Shown here one piece after another: positions 7,801 to 15,982 of a DNA stretch of 56,233 bases. The stretch lies in the NCBI RefSeq assembly GCF_013372625.1, contig NZ_JABXFD010000328.1:1-56233 (forward strand), written 5' to 3'. The notes beneath the pieces are model-generated. The model ran no database searches. It had not been told where the DNA came from and was given only the letters and a program-made list of their open reading frames with translations. The position numbers and the translations under genes were made by a program. How positions within the stretch are numbered: the first letter of the stretch is position 1; the number at the start of each line of letters is the position of its first letter. The DNA comes from Actinomadura sp. BRA 177 (GTDB lineage Bacteria > Actinomycetota > Actinomycetes > Streptosporangiales > Streptosporangiaceae).

Positions 7801-10671
7801 CTCCGGCGGCAGTTCCGCGCGCTCGGCGACCAGCCGGCGCAGCACCTCGATGGTCGGCTCGCCGGGGTCCGGCCGTTCGGCGGCGTCGTCCTCGGCCTCC
7901 GGCGCCGTCGGTGCCGGTGCCGGTGCCGGTGCGGTGCCGCCCGCGGGGAGCGCCGGGGCGGCCTCGCACGGGCTGGTGAGGAAGGAGAACTCGGCGCCGA
8001 TCTCCAGCGGCCGGACGAGCCGCCCGCGGAAGAGCGCGTCGTGCCGCAGCGACGCTCCGGCCACGTACGCGGCGGCGGCCACGCTCAGCAGCCCGTCCAG
8101 CGACTCGCCGTCGGTGTCGAGCGCGACGGCCGGCACGTCGGCGATGGTCTCGGCCAGCCGGGATAGGACGCGTCCGGGGCCGACCTCGACGAACAGGTCG
8201 ATGTCCTTGGAGGCCAGCCCGACCGCCTGCGCGAACAGCACCGGTTCAGTGATCTGGGCGCGCAGCAGGCCGGGGATATCGGTGCCGGGCGCGAGCGCCT
8301 CGCCGGTCACCGTGGAGATCACCCGGTGGCCGACCGGACCGAACGTCTCGCCGGCCAGCCGGGCGGCGAACGCGTCCGCGGCCGGCGCGACGAGCGGCGA
8401 GTGGAAGGCGTGCGAGACGGCCAGCCGGGCGAAGCCCGTCCCCGCCGCCGCGGCCCGGCGCCCGGCCTCCTCGATGGCCTCGGCCGTCCCGGCGATGACG
8501 GTCTGCTCCGGCCCGTTGTACCCGGCGACCAAGACGGGCAGGCCGGCGATCAGCTCGCCCGCCGCTTCTGGCGCGGTGGCGAGGCCCGCCATGGTGCCGG
8601 ACGCGCTGTGCTCGGTCATCGTCGTGCCGCGCGTGCCGGCGATGCGGAGCAGGGCGTCCTCGTCGATCGCGCCGGCCCAGTGCAGCGCGGAGAGTTCGCC
8701 GAGGCTGTGCCCGACGGCGACCTCTCCGCCCAGACCGAGCACGGCCAGCGCGCGTAGCCCCGCCATCGCCCCGGTGACGATCCGGGGCTGCGCCACGGCG
8801 GTCGCGACCGTGTCGCCGCCGGTGGGCAGCGCCGCCTTGAGATAGACGTCCTCGACCTCGGCGAACCGGCGGCGCAGCGCGCCGCCGCTGGTGCCGCTGC
8901 CCGAGCCTTGCCCGGGGAACAGCAGCCCGATCCGGCCCGGCCCGTCGGCGTGGCCGAGGAACGCGCGGCCGCCCGGTGCGGCCGCCGCGGTCTCGCCCGC
9001 GTCCAGGACGTCGATGAGCCGGCGCAGCCGAGCCTCCGCGTCTTCCGGCGAGGAGACGATCACGGCGGCGCGGTAGGGCAGGTCGCGCAGCTCCCGCTGG
9101 AGCGTGGCGGCGAGGTCGGCGAGCTGCGCGTAGGCCAGCCGCGGCACGAAGCCCGCGAGCTCGGCCAGCCGCGCCCGCAGCGCCTGCGGCGAGTCGCCGT
9201 CGGCGAGCAGCAGCTCCATGTCCTGCGCGGAGGCCGCCAGTGCCTTGGTGCGGGTGTCGAGCGGGGCCCACCGGGGCGGTGCGGCGCCCGTCACCACGAG
9301 GTGGGTGTTGATCCCGCCGAACCCCATGGCGCTGACGCCCGCCCGGAGCGGCGCGCCGGACGGCCAGGGCTCGGCCTTGCGCAGCGCCCGCAGCGCGGGG
9401 GCGTCCTCGGTGAGGATGGGATGCGGGTCGACGCAGCCCGTCGTCGGCGGCAGCACCTGGTCGTGCACCGCCAGCACGGCCTTGATGAGCCCCGCCACGC
9501 CCGCCGCCGCCTTGGTGTGCCCGATCATGCCCTTGATCGAGCTGATCGCGGCGGGCGGCGCCTGCGGATCGGCGGTGCGCCGCGCCTCCGTCAGCGCCCG
9601 CAACTCGGTCGCGTCGCCGACCTCCGTCCCGGTGCCGTGCCCTTCGAACATCGGGACGGTGTCGACACCGAATCCCGCTCGCTCGTAGGCGCGCCGCAGC
9701 GCAAGCTGGTACCCGGCGGCCTCCGGGCGGGTGATGCCGCCCTGGCCGTCGGACGAGATGCCCCACCCCGCGATGGACGCGTAGATCCGCCGTCCCGCCG
9801 CACGGGCCTCGGGCTCGCGCATGAGGACGACCATGCCGGACCCCTCGCCCGGCCAGAATCCGTTGGAGCGGCGGTCGTACAGCCGCATCTCGCCTTTCGC
9901 CAGGGCGCCGGTCTTGGCGAACCCCACGATTTCGAACGGGTCGATCGACAGGTCTACGCCGCCGGCGACGGCCACGTCGATGTCACCCTCCAGCAGCGCC
10001 TTGCACGCCGTGGCGACGGACAGCAACGACGACGAGCAGGCGCCGTCGACGGTGAACCCGCCGCCCTTGAGGTCGAAGTGGTTGCAGATGCGCCCGGCGA
10101 TCGTGTTGGACAGCCCGCCGGCGAGCGAATCCTCGTCGATCGGCGGGAACGGCTTCTTGTAGGCGGCCTCCAGATCGGTGAGGAAGCCGGCCAGCGTGTC
10201 CTCGTCCCAGCCCGTTCGGCCGGTGAGCGCGGCGCCGACGACGCGGCGCACGTACGGCCAGCGCAGCCGCATCAGGTTGGCCCTGGTGAACTCGCCGGTG
10301 AGCGTGTTCCCCACGACCACGCCCGTCCGCTCACGGGGCAGCCCCTCGCCGGCCGGGAAGCCCGCGTCGGCGAGCGCCTGTTCGGCTGTCTCCAGTGCCA
10401 GCCAGTGGGTGAGGTCGGTGGACCGGTAGGTGCTCCCCGCGACGCGGTGGGCGACGCGGTCGAAGGAGTAGCCTTCGAGCACCGCGGCGTTCTTCGCGTA
10501 GAACCGGTCGGGTGCGCCGGGGTCGGGGCTCCAGTAGTCGGCGTGGCGCATGCGCTCGTCCGGCAGCCGGCGGAAGGCGCGGCGCCCGGCCAGGACGTTC
10601 TCCCACAGTTCGCGGGGGGACCCGGCGTCCGGATAGCGGCACGCCATTCCTACGATGGCGAGCTCGGTCAT
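4870..10671 (-). CDS. pksE: Iterative enediyne polyketide synthase PKSE
   Basis: Protein of 1933 aa, the usual length for PKSE (about 1900-2000). Domains in order: KS (residues 1-~460; active Cys212 in DGACSSSLLS; EGHGTGTEVGD and GHTKAAAGVAG for the two His), AT (~560-850; GHSLGE Ser near 655), ACP (~930-1010; GIHLSSITVG, Ser972/973 as phosphopantetheine site), KR (~1200-1400; VTGGGKGITAE), DH (~1470-1690; DPYLGDHLLDG), and a C-terminal PPTase (~1770-1933; ACDVEP and WSAAECLRKAG) that primes the ACP in cis. It makes the linear polyene precursor of the enediyne core. ATG at 10671 overlaps the unbU stop (ATGA). All catalytic motifs look intact. PKSE sequence alone does not settle 9- versus 10-membered ring by eye. 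Confidence 0.97.
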   Translation of the reverse strand: MTELAIVGMACRYPDAGSPRELWENVLAGRRAFRRLPDERMRHADYWSPDPGAPDRFYAKNAAVLEGYSFDRVAHRVAGSTYRSTDLTHWLALETAEQALADAGFPAGEGLPRERTGVVVGNTLTGEFTRANLMRLRWPYVRRVVGAALTGRTGWDEDTLAGFLTDLEAAYKKPFPPIDEDSLAGGLSNTIAGRICNHFDLKGGGFTVDGACSSSLLSVATACKALLEGDIDVAVAGGVDLSIDPFEIVGFAKTGALAKGEMRLYDRRSNGFWPGEGSGMVVLMREPEARAAGRRIYASIAGWGISSDGQGGITRPEAAGYQLALRRAYERAGFGVDTVPMFEGHGTGTEVGDATELRALTEARRTADPQAPPAAISSIKGMIGHTKAAAGVAGLIKAVLAVHDQVLPPTTGCVDPHPILTEDAPALRALRKAEPWPSGAPLRAGVSAMGFGGINTHLVVTGAAPPRWAPLDTRTKALAASAQDMELLLADGDSPQALRARLAELAGFVPRLAYAQLADLAATLQRELRDLPYRAAVIVSSPEDAEARLRRLIDVLDAGETAAAAPGGRAFLGHADGPGRIGLLFPGQGSGSGTSGGALRRRFAEVEDVYLKAALPTGGDTVATAVAQPRIVTGAMAGLRALAVLGLGGEVAVGHSLGELSALHWAGAIDEDALLRIAGTRGTTMTEHSASGTMAGLATAPEAAGELIAGLPVLVAGYNGPEQTVIAGTAEAIEEAGRRAAAAGTGFARLAVSHAFHSPLVAPAADAFAARLAGETFGPVGHRVISTVTGEALAPGTDIPGLLRAQITEPVLFAQAVGLASKDIDLFVEVGPGRVLSRLAETIADVPAVALDTDGESLDGLLSVAAAAYVAGASLRHDALFRGRLVRPLEIGAEFSFLTSPCEAAPALPAGGTAPAPAPAPTAPEAEDDAAERPDPGEPTIEVLRRLVAERAELPPETVSDDDGLLDGIHLSSITVGQIMNEAARRLRLPVTQAPTNFATATLRELAETLDTLAETAQSGDTSAPVVAGAAAWARAFRIDMDETPPPSAPPDGGAEGGAWQVFAPDGHPLAEPVRLALERSNLGSGVLVCLPPDCAEDHVEVALNGARQAIGGPPDGRFVLVQHGRGAAGLAKTLRQEAPHLRVTIVQLPADPGPVDEAAARVAAEVAVTGGFAEVHYDEAGARRVPTLRAMPVEPSGTRPPLDAADVLLVTGGGKGITAECALTVALDTGAGLAVLGRSDPAEDEELAANLRRMSDSGVRVEYARADVTDPAQVRAAVAALAGAAGTVTAVLHGAGRNEPAALTGLGPDAFRAAFAPKIDGLRNVLDAVGAGNLKLLVTFGSIIGRAGLRGEAHYATANEWLAELTREVGERNPGCRALCMEWSVWSGVGMGERLSVVEGLAREGITAVTPDQGVRIMRRLLAEPDTPPVVVISGRTGTIDTVRHDRPPLPLLRFVDRPLVRYHDVELVAESELNVGTDPYLGDHLLDGNLLFPAVIGMEAMAQAAMAVTGRQEPPVVRDAEFTRPIVVPPDGSTVIRVAATVTGPGRVEVAIRSAETGFAADHFRARVEYTGGPVPDGPPDQSAAGLPAVPLDPAGDLYGDVLFQGGRFRRLRRYHRFAARHVDADVAADPAAQWFAGFLPGALLLGDPGLRDALMHGNQVCVPNATLLPSGVDRIHPMGGTPAGELRYCATERHRDGDTYVYDIAVRDGEGRVVERWDGLTLRAIRKSGGGGPWTPPLLGPYLERETEELTGARVAVAVERAAGDGADRVARRERTALAAGRAAGRPATVQYRADGRPELDNGRTVSAAHGAGTTLCVIGDGTLACDVEPVTERSAGTWDDLLGAHAGMAVLVAAEEGETPGTAATRVWSAAECLRKAGLPADAPLSLAPEHRDGWLVLNSGRLRIATLVTALRDVPGRVVFAVLTEGRS

Positions 10672-11675
10672 GCCGTCACAACCTTCTTTCCGGCGGAGTC
10701 GGTGGGGTCGGCGGTGCCCGCGGTCGCGTCGCCGCTTCGCGCCCCGTCCAGGACGGCGCGCTGCGCGCGGGCTTTGTCGGAGATGTACAGCGCCCAGAGG
10801 AACCCGCCTCGGATCGCGCACACGACCGCGGTGGCGAAGAACAGCCCGTAGGCGATCCCGGCACCGGTGAAGAACCCGTAGACGACGGCGATGCCGCCGC
10901 CGAAGGCGAACTGGGAACCGGGCGCCGACGGACTGGTGCCCGGGTCGGTGACCATGTAGTTCGTGTAGAGGACGAACGCGACCCCGGTCATCATGATCAG
11001 CGCGGCCGGGATGGACGTGTCGAGGACGAGCCCGCGGAAGACGGCCTGGACGACGTAGACCGACAGCCAGCCGGCGATCAGCCACATCCGCCCGGTCAGC
11101 TTGGCGTTCAGCATCGTCCCGCCGATGAGGACCAGGCCCGGGACGATCCAGTCGACCGTGGTGCCGACGCGCTCGGTGAACTCGTACGGCGGCGCGATGC
11201 TCGCCCACGGGAACAGGATAAGGATCACGGCTATCCCAAAGTTGGACGGGTTCATGAAGTGCCGGAGCTTGCCGCGCACCGGGGCGCGCAGCACCCACTT
11301 GGCGCCGACCGCGACCAGCACGCCGAAGATCATCACGTAGACGCGGTCGTTGACGTAGATGAGCATGTTCATCGCCAGCGCGGTGATGTGTGAGGGGTAG
11401 AGGAACTCCACGACTCCGCGCACGCCGTTGCCGGTGAAGCGCGGCGCCCGTGCCTCGACCCGCGCCGAGACGGCCTCCAGCACCATCTCGAACGCGTAGG
11501 CGGTGAAGAGCGCGACGAAGGGCCACGACCACGGCTGCTCGAAGCCGAGCACGGTGTAGCCGAAGATGTTGAACACCGAGATCGAGATCGCGAAGTTGCG
11601 CAGCGCCTTGATGATCGTCGGGTTGTGGCGGGCTGGAATGGGCTTGCCGATCGTCGGGGACGTGCCGTTGGACAT
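10668..11675 (-). CDS. unbU: Enediyne membrane protein UnbU (E5)
   Basis: Integral membrane protein of 335 aa with about 8-9 hydrophobic helices (for example VPGLVLIGGTMLNAKLTG and LSVYVVQAVFRGLV). The pattern NPSNFGIAVILILFPW and the RnfD/NqrB-like arrangement identify the UnbU family, conserved in enediyne cores between PKSE and UnbV. Its role is unproven; redox or transport has been suggested. ATG at 11675 has GGAGAA with a 9-nt spacer; a GTG at 11684 overlapping the unbV stop is possible but too close to that site. The protein is C-terminally coupled to pksE. Confidence 0.92.
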   Translation of the reverse strand: MSNGTSPTIGKPIPARHNPTIIKALRNFAISISVFNIFGYTVLGFEQPWSWPFVALFTAYAFEMVLEAVSARVEARAPRFTGNGVRGVVEFLYPSHITALAMNMLIYVNDRVYVMIFGVLVAVGAKWVLRAPVRGKLRHFMNPSNFGIAVILILFPWASIAPPYEFTERVGTTVDWIVPGLVLIGGTMLNAKLTGRMWLIAGWLSVYVVQAVFRGLVLDTSIPAALIMMTGVAFVLYTNYMVTDPGTSPSAPGSQFAFGGGIAVVYGFFTGAGIAYGLFFATAVVCAIRGGFLWALYISDKARAQRAVLDGARSGDATAGTADPTDSAGKKVVTA

Positions 11676-11680
11676 GTCCG

Positions 11681-13639
11681 TCACTTCTCCTTCGCCTGAG
11701 TGCCGAGCGTCAGCGAATGACGGCCCGGGGAGAGCCGCAGGTCCTGTTCGCGCACCGTTCCGGTCCGGTCGCGCCAGCGGAGGTGCGCCTGGACGGGCCC
11801 GGTCACGCCGGTGCCGAGGCCGATGTGCACCTCGTCGCTGCGCTTGCCGGAGTGGCCGCTGCCGCCGTCCACCCGTCCGAGCAGGACGCGGCCGTCGGTC
11901 GTCTTCACGGTCACCTGCGCGCCGACCACCGGGGATCCGGGAGCCGCGAGCCCGCCTCCGGCCGGTGCCGCGGGCGTGTCATGGGTGAGCTTCAGATGCA
12001 GGTAGGACCCCTTGGAAGGGCTGGTGTTGTGGTAGAAGGCCGGCTCGTCCCACTGCCGTGCGACGGCCATGTCGAGCAGCCCGTCGCCGTCGCTGTCACC
12101 GACCGCTATGCCCCGGGTAGGGACGGGCACGGCCAGCCCGAGCTCCTTGGCCACGTCCTGGTAGCGGTCGCCGTCCTTGACGAAGAAGTGCAGCCGCTGG
12201 CTTCCGGCGACGTCGTCACCGGCCCGGACGTGCGGCCACCAGTACGGGTCCGAGACCACGGCGTCGTTGGACGCGGCCAGTTCCTGCAGCTGCGGCCACC
12301 GGTTGACTTCCCCCTTGACGAAGCCGGTGGTCTGCGCGATCGCCGTCTGGCCGCTGTTGTCGAAGTCGGCGATCTTCACGTCCCAGGCCCAGCCCGACCA
12401 GGCCGTCCCGAGGTCGGCGCTGCGGTCCTCCCACGGTGCCTTGCCGTCGCGCAGGTCCGAACGCAGCTCGGTCTTGTTCTTCGCGGTGCTGATGAACTGG
12501 AGGTTGCTCTCCTGGATGCCGAACGTCGTGGTGATGTCGCTGACGAACATGTCGTAGAGGCCGTCGTGGTCGAAGTCGGCGAAGTCGATGCCCATGCCCT
12601 TGAAGGAGTCGGAGCCGAGCCGCTTCGACTTCGGCACTCCGGGGGTGCGCACCCCGTGCACGAGCGAGAACTCGATCTTCCCGGGGCGGGAGCGGTTGTA
12701 GAGCAGCGCGTCCTTGCCGTGGTCCTGCGCGATGTAGAGCTCCGGCAGCTGGTCGCCGTCCAGGTCGTTCGCCCCGGCCGCGAGCACCCAGCCCTTGGAC
12801 ACCGGTTTGGGCAGGACGCCGCGGGCCTCCATGAACGAGACGGTGCTCGCGGACGCGCCCGTCCAGCGGAAGACGTGGTCCTCGCCGCCGTTGGTCGCGT
12901 TCGACAGCGACTTGTTCATCGCCACGCCGCCGCTCTTGCGGTCGTCGAGGACGGGCCCGTCGGGGAAGTAGTCGCCGAGGTAGACGTCGACGTGGCCGTC
13001 GCCGTCGAAGTCGTCCAGTGCGACTGCGTTGGAGTTCCACTGCGGGCCGCTGTAGGTGGTGCCTCCCGCGTTCGGGACCAGCTCGGCGGGCGTGTAGGCG
13101 TCCGCGGTGAGCCCGTCCGCCCCGGGCTTGGCGAGGAACACGACGGGTGTTCGTCCCCAGTAGTAGACGAGCAGGTCCATCCGCCCGTCCTCGTTGAGGT
13201 CGGCCGGCGCGCAGCCCATCGGCGCGATGGCGTACCCCATCGGGAGCGGGGCCGCGTTCAGCGCGAACGGCGCGTACCGCTGCGAGCGTTTGCCCGGCGT
13301 GGGCGTCACCACCACCTGGTCGATCCGCGGGTCGGTGATGCACAGGTCGTTGGGCAGGCCGTCGCCGTCGAGGTCGTTCATAGCGACGCCCGCGCCGACC
13401 GACGAGATCCAGGCGTCGATCTGCTTGTAGTCCTTGTTGACCTTCCGGATCGTCTGCTGCTCGTACCCGCCGGGCAGCGCGATGTTCATCGGCGCGAACC
13501 CGTACGCGGACGCCAGCTCGGCGCGTTCGGTGGACGACGCGCTCGGGAGCCGGACCGCGAAGAACACTCCCACGACCAGCACCAGCGCCACGACTCCCGG
13601 TAGCTGCCTGCGAAGCCATCCGACCATGGCCGTTGCCAT
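11681..13639 (-). CDS. unbV: Enediyne protein UnbV (E4), FG-GAP/ASPIC repeat protein
   Basis: Protein of 652 aa. One membrane-spanning or signal segment (VVALVLVVGVFFAV, residues ~15-29) precedes a beta-propeller of FG-GAP/VCBS repeats with calcium-binding DxDxDG loops: NDLDGDGLPND, ADLNEDGRMD, DDFDGDGHVD, NDLDGDQLPE, ADFDHDGLYD, GDSDGDGLLD. The C-terminus has the ASPIC/UnbV domain (GSGHSGKRSDEVHIGLG). Probably membrane anchored and facing outside. UnbV is one of the five genes common to all enediyne clusters, but its chemistry is not established. It starts 3 nt after the unbL stop, and its stop is 5 nt before the unbU ATG. Confidence 0.94.
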   Translation of the reverse strand: MATAMVGWLRRQLPGVVALVLVVGVFFAVRLPSASSTERAELASAYGFAPMNIALPGGYEQQTIRKVNKDYKQIDAWISSVGAGVAMNDLDGDGLPNDLCITDPRIDQVVVTPTPGKRSQRYAPFALNAAPLPMGYAIAPMGCAPADLNEDGRMDLLVYYWGRTPVVFLAKPGADGLTADAYTPAELVPNAGGTTYSGPQWNSNAVALDDFDGDGHVDVYLGDYFPDGPVLDDRKSGGVAMNKSLSNATNGGEDHVFRWTGASASTVSFMEARGVLPKPVSKGWVLAAGANDLDGDQLPELYIAQDHGKDALLYNRSRPGKIEFSLVHGVRTPGVPKSKRLGSDSFKGMGIDFADFDHDGLYDMFVSDITTTFGIQESNLQFISTAKNKTELRSDLRDGKAPWEDRSADLGTAWSGWAWDVKIADFDNSGQTAIAQTTGFVKGEVNRWPQLQELAASNDAVVSDPYWWPHVRAGDDVAGSQRLHFFVKDGDRYQDVAKELGLAVPVPTRGIAVGDSDGDGLLDMAVARQWDEPAFYHNTSPSKGSYLHLKLTHDTPAAPAGGGLAAPGSPVVGAQVTVKTTDGRVLLGRVDGGSGHSGKRSDEVHIGLGTGVTGPVQAHLRWRDRTGTVREQDLRLSPGRHSLTLGTQAKEK

Positions 13640-13642
13640 GGG

Positions 13643-14632
13643 CTAACCCCTTCCCGACGATGTCAACTCTTCGGCGATGCGCCGCCGCCACACCTCGTAG
13701 GCGGGCAGCTCGCCCTGGACCGGCCCTGTTGGACGAGTCCGTACACAGACGTCCGCCGCCGCGTCCGGCGGCAGGCCGCAGAACACCTCGGTCGCGACTC
13801 GTGTGTGCGGTGTTTCGAGGCCGGCCCTCTGCCGTGCCTCGGCCGCGAACGCCGCACCCTGCGCGAGGTGCGGCTGGAACCTGCCGGCCCGCTTCCAGAA
13901 CCCGGCCAGCTCGTCCCGGCCCGCCCCGCCGGCGTACGTCGCCGCCAGCCCGGCGCCGCTGTAGAGGTCCGCCTGCCGGCTCGCCGGGAACCCGTCGATC
14001 AGGGTCGCCACCTCGTCGGCGTCGGCGCCGCCGACGAACCACAGGGCCCGGCCCACCCCCTGGTCGAACGCGCGCGGGGCGTACCTGTCATGGGGACCGC
14101 CCGGCCAGCGTGGCGTGTCCCGGATGTGCCGGTGGACGTACGTGCCGGTGTGGAAGTACGCCTGGTGGAAGCCGTAGCCGTCCAGGACGAGCCACTGGAG
14201 CAGCGGATCGAAGGGGAACTTCGGCCACCGGAACCGGGGCAGCCGGGCCATGGCCCAGCCCGCGCCGACGTAGGCCATGTAGGTGTGGTCGCGGCCGGGG
14301 CCGTCCAGGAACCGGGAGAGCCGGCGATCGCCCGCCAGCGGCAGCGCGCCGACCACCGAGTACCCCATCGCGGCGCCCTCGTAGGCGAATCCCCGGAACC
14401 GGACGGGTATGTCCGCCATGCGTGCGGCCGCGGCCTCCGGATCGGCCTCCTCCACCGCGTGGGCGAAACCGGCCAGGAACGTGGCGCCGATCGTCTCCAG
14501 CAGTTCCCGCGCGGTCCGGTCTTTTACGTGGAAGCCTCGTTCGGCCAACCGGGTATTGGATATGTCCGGGGTCAGTACACGACGCTCCAGCATCCGCAGG
14601 AAATGGGCCAACGCGCTCTCCAATCCGTTCAT
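13643..14632 (-). CDS. unbL: Enediyne protein UnbL (E3), DUF1702
   Basis: Protein of 329 aa of the DUF1702 family: RGFAYEGAAMGYSVV, AYVGAGWAMARLPRFRWPK, DGYGFHQAYF, FDQGVGRALWFVGGADAD, then AYEVWRRRI near the C-terminus. UnbL/E3 belongs to the universal enediyne cassette with UnbV, UnbU, PKSE and E10; function unknown. The ATG at 14632 has GAGG 6 nt upstream; an upstream GTG in frame has no ribosome site. The whole set down to the P450 probably forms one transcript starting in the ~220-bp gap upstream. Confidence 0.92.
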   Translation of the reverse strand: MNGLESALAHFLRMLERRVLTPDISNTRLAERGFHVKDRTARELLETIGATFLAGFAHAVEEADPEAAAARMADIPVRFRGFAYEGAAMGYSVVGALPLAGDRRLSRFLDGPGRDHTYMAYVGAGWAMARLPRFRWPKFPFDPLLQWLVLDGYGFHQAYFHTGTYVHRHIRDTPRWPGGPHDRYAPRAFDQGVGRALWFVGGADADEVATLIDGFPASRQADLYSGAGLAATYAGGAGRDELAGFWKRAGRFQPHLAQGAAFAAEARQRAGLETPHTRVATEVFCGLPPDAAADVCVRTRPTGPVQGELPAYEVWRRRIAEELTSSGRG

Positions 14633-14713
14633 GGAATGCCTCACAAAGAGACGCACCAGGCCACTCGCATGCCCGCAGTGCTATTCGCGGGCGACGCGAA
14701 ATCGTTGATGACT

Positions 14714-14760
14714 CTCCAATAACTGTAAGTCGGGGGCCGTTGCCGGCGTCTACTCCAATA
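14714..14760 (-). promoter_or_regulatory. Promoter region of the core operon with a direct repeat
   Basis: The 220-bp gap before unbL contains two copies of ctccaata (14714-14721 and 14753-14760), 39 bp apart, in a locally AT-richer stretch, and a short palindrome ttcgcg/cgcgaa at 14684-14700. These could be activator sites for the StrR- or AraC-like regulators. An 8-nt repeat can occur by chance, so this is tentative. Confidence 0.3.
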
Positions 14761-14852
14761 TTGCGCAGCCATCGCAATTTGCGGGCATGCCAGAATGCCG
14801 GGCATTTGCTGCTCGGATGCCCGGCTCCGGATGTGGATTTGTGCTGCTCGGC

Positions 14853-15851
14853 TCAGCGTGCGGAACGGCCCGCGGGCGCCGCGAAATGGGCCTGGACGCC
14901 GCGCCGCCAGAGTTCGTAGGCGGGCGCGGCGGGCCCGGCGGAGGCGGGGTCCGGCGCCGCCCCGTCGGCCAGGGCGACGGCGGCCTCGACCGGCAGCCCG
15001 GTGAGTGCCGTGGCGGCGGTGCGGGTTTCGGGCGGCACGTACCCGGCGTGGGCACGCGCCTTGATCGCGAAGACGGCGCCCTGCGCCAGAGCGGCGGTGT
15101 GCGGTCCGGCCTCCCGGCTCAACTCCTCCAGGGCGAGGCCATCGCCGCCGCCGGCGAAGGCCGCCGCCAGGCCGACGCCGCTCCACAGGTCGGCGTGCCG
15201 GTGCGAGGCGAAACGCCGCACCGCCGCCGCCACGTCCGGCGTCCGGCCGCCGCCGATGAACCACAGGGCCCGTCCGATGCCCTGGTCCACCGCCCGCGGG
15301 AAGTACTCGGGCGCGCCGTCCCAGGGGTAGCTCGCGGGGATCTCCTGCCGGCCGACCCAGCGCGGGGTGTCGAAGTAGGCCCGGTCGAAGGCGTAGCCGT
15401 CGACCGCCAGCCACGACATCGCCGGGTAGTACTCCGCCGAGCGCAGGTCGGGCAGCACCCGCTTCCACAGGACGCGCGGCAACCGCGCCATGGCGAAACC
15501 GATGCCGATATAGGCGAGGAAGATGTGCGGCTTGCCCGAGCCCGCAAGCAGCTTTCTGGTGCGGTTGCCGGTTCGGCCGGGCATGACGTCGAGAATGGTG
15601 TACGCCATCACCGCGCCTTCATAGGCGAATCCGCGTTGCTCCTCGTCGACGAGGTCCAGTCGCCGCTCGACTTCCCATAGACCGCGTGTTTCCATGCCCC
15701 ATTCGAACCCGCAGACAACGGATTGCGGCACTTTTTCCAGGCGCCGGGTGGCCGCCGTGCTCGCGCCGGAGAACCCACGCTTTTCGAGCGTGACGTCTGC
15801 CAGCGACGGAGCCAAAGCGAGCCTCCGCAGCGAACCGAGGACGGAAGCCAT
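14853..15851 (-). CDS. Second DUF1702 protein (enediyne E2-like)
   Basis: Protein of 332 aa paralogous to the UnbL protein next to it: RGFAYEGAVMAYTIL, AYIGIGFAMARLPRVLWKR, DGYAFDRAYFDTPRW, VDQGIGRALWFIGG, AYELWRRGV align position by position. Several enediyne clusters carry two DUF1702 proteins (E2 and E3), so E2 is the probable equivalent; the assignment rests on context. Start ATG at 15851 is chosen for the GGGAG 5 nt upstream; the longer reading to 15941 has a poor start and atypical codons. It is the first gene of the core block. Function unknown. Confidence 0.85.
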   Translation of the reverse strand: MASVLGSLRRLALAPSLADVTLEKRGFSGASTAATRRLEKVPQSVVCGFEWGMETRGLWEVERRLDLVDEEQRGFAYEGAVMAYTILDVMPGRTGNRTRKLLAGSGKPHIFLAYIGIGFAMARLPRVLWKRVLPDLRSAEYYPAMSWLAVDGYAFDRAYFDTPRWVGRQEIPASYPWDGAPEYFPRAVDQGIGRALWFIGGGRTPDVAAAVRRFASHRHADLWSGVGLAAAFAGGGDGLALEELSREAGPHTAALAQGAVFAIKARAHAGYVPPETRTAATALTGLPVEAAVALADGAAPDPASAGPAAPAYELWRRGVQAHFAAPAGRSAR

Positions 15852-15982
15852 GACATCTCCCTTGAACTCCACCTGTCCGGCGGTGTCATCATCACACGGC
15901 CCGGATAACGGACACATCTCCATAAATGCGACAAGCGCCACAAGGAGTGCCGGACCGGCCGGCGTCCCGGCCGTGTCCCGGG

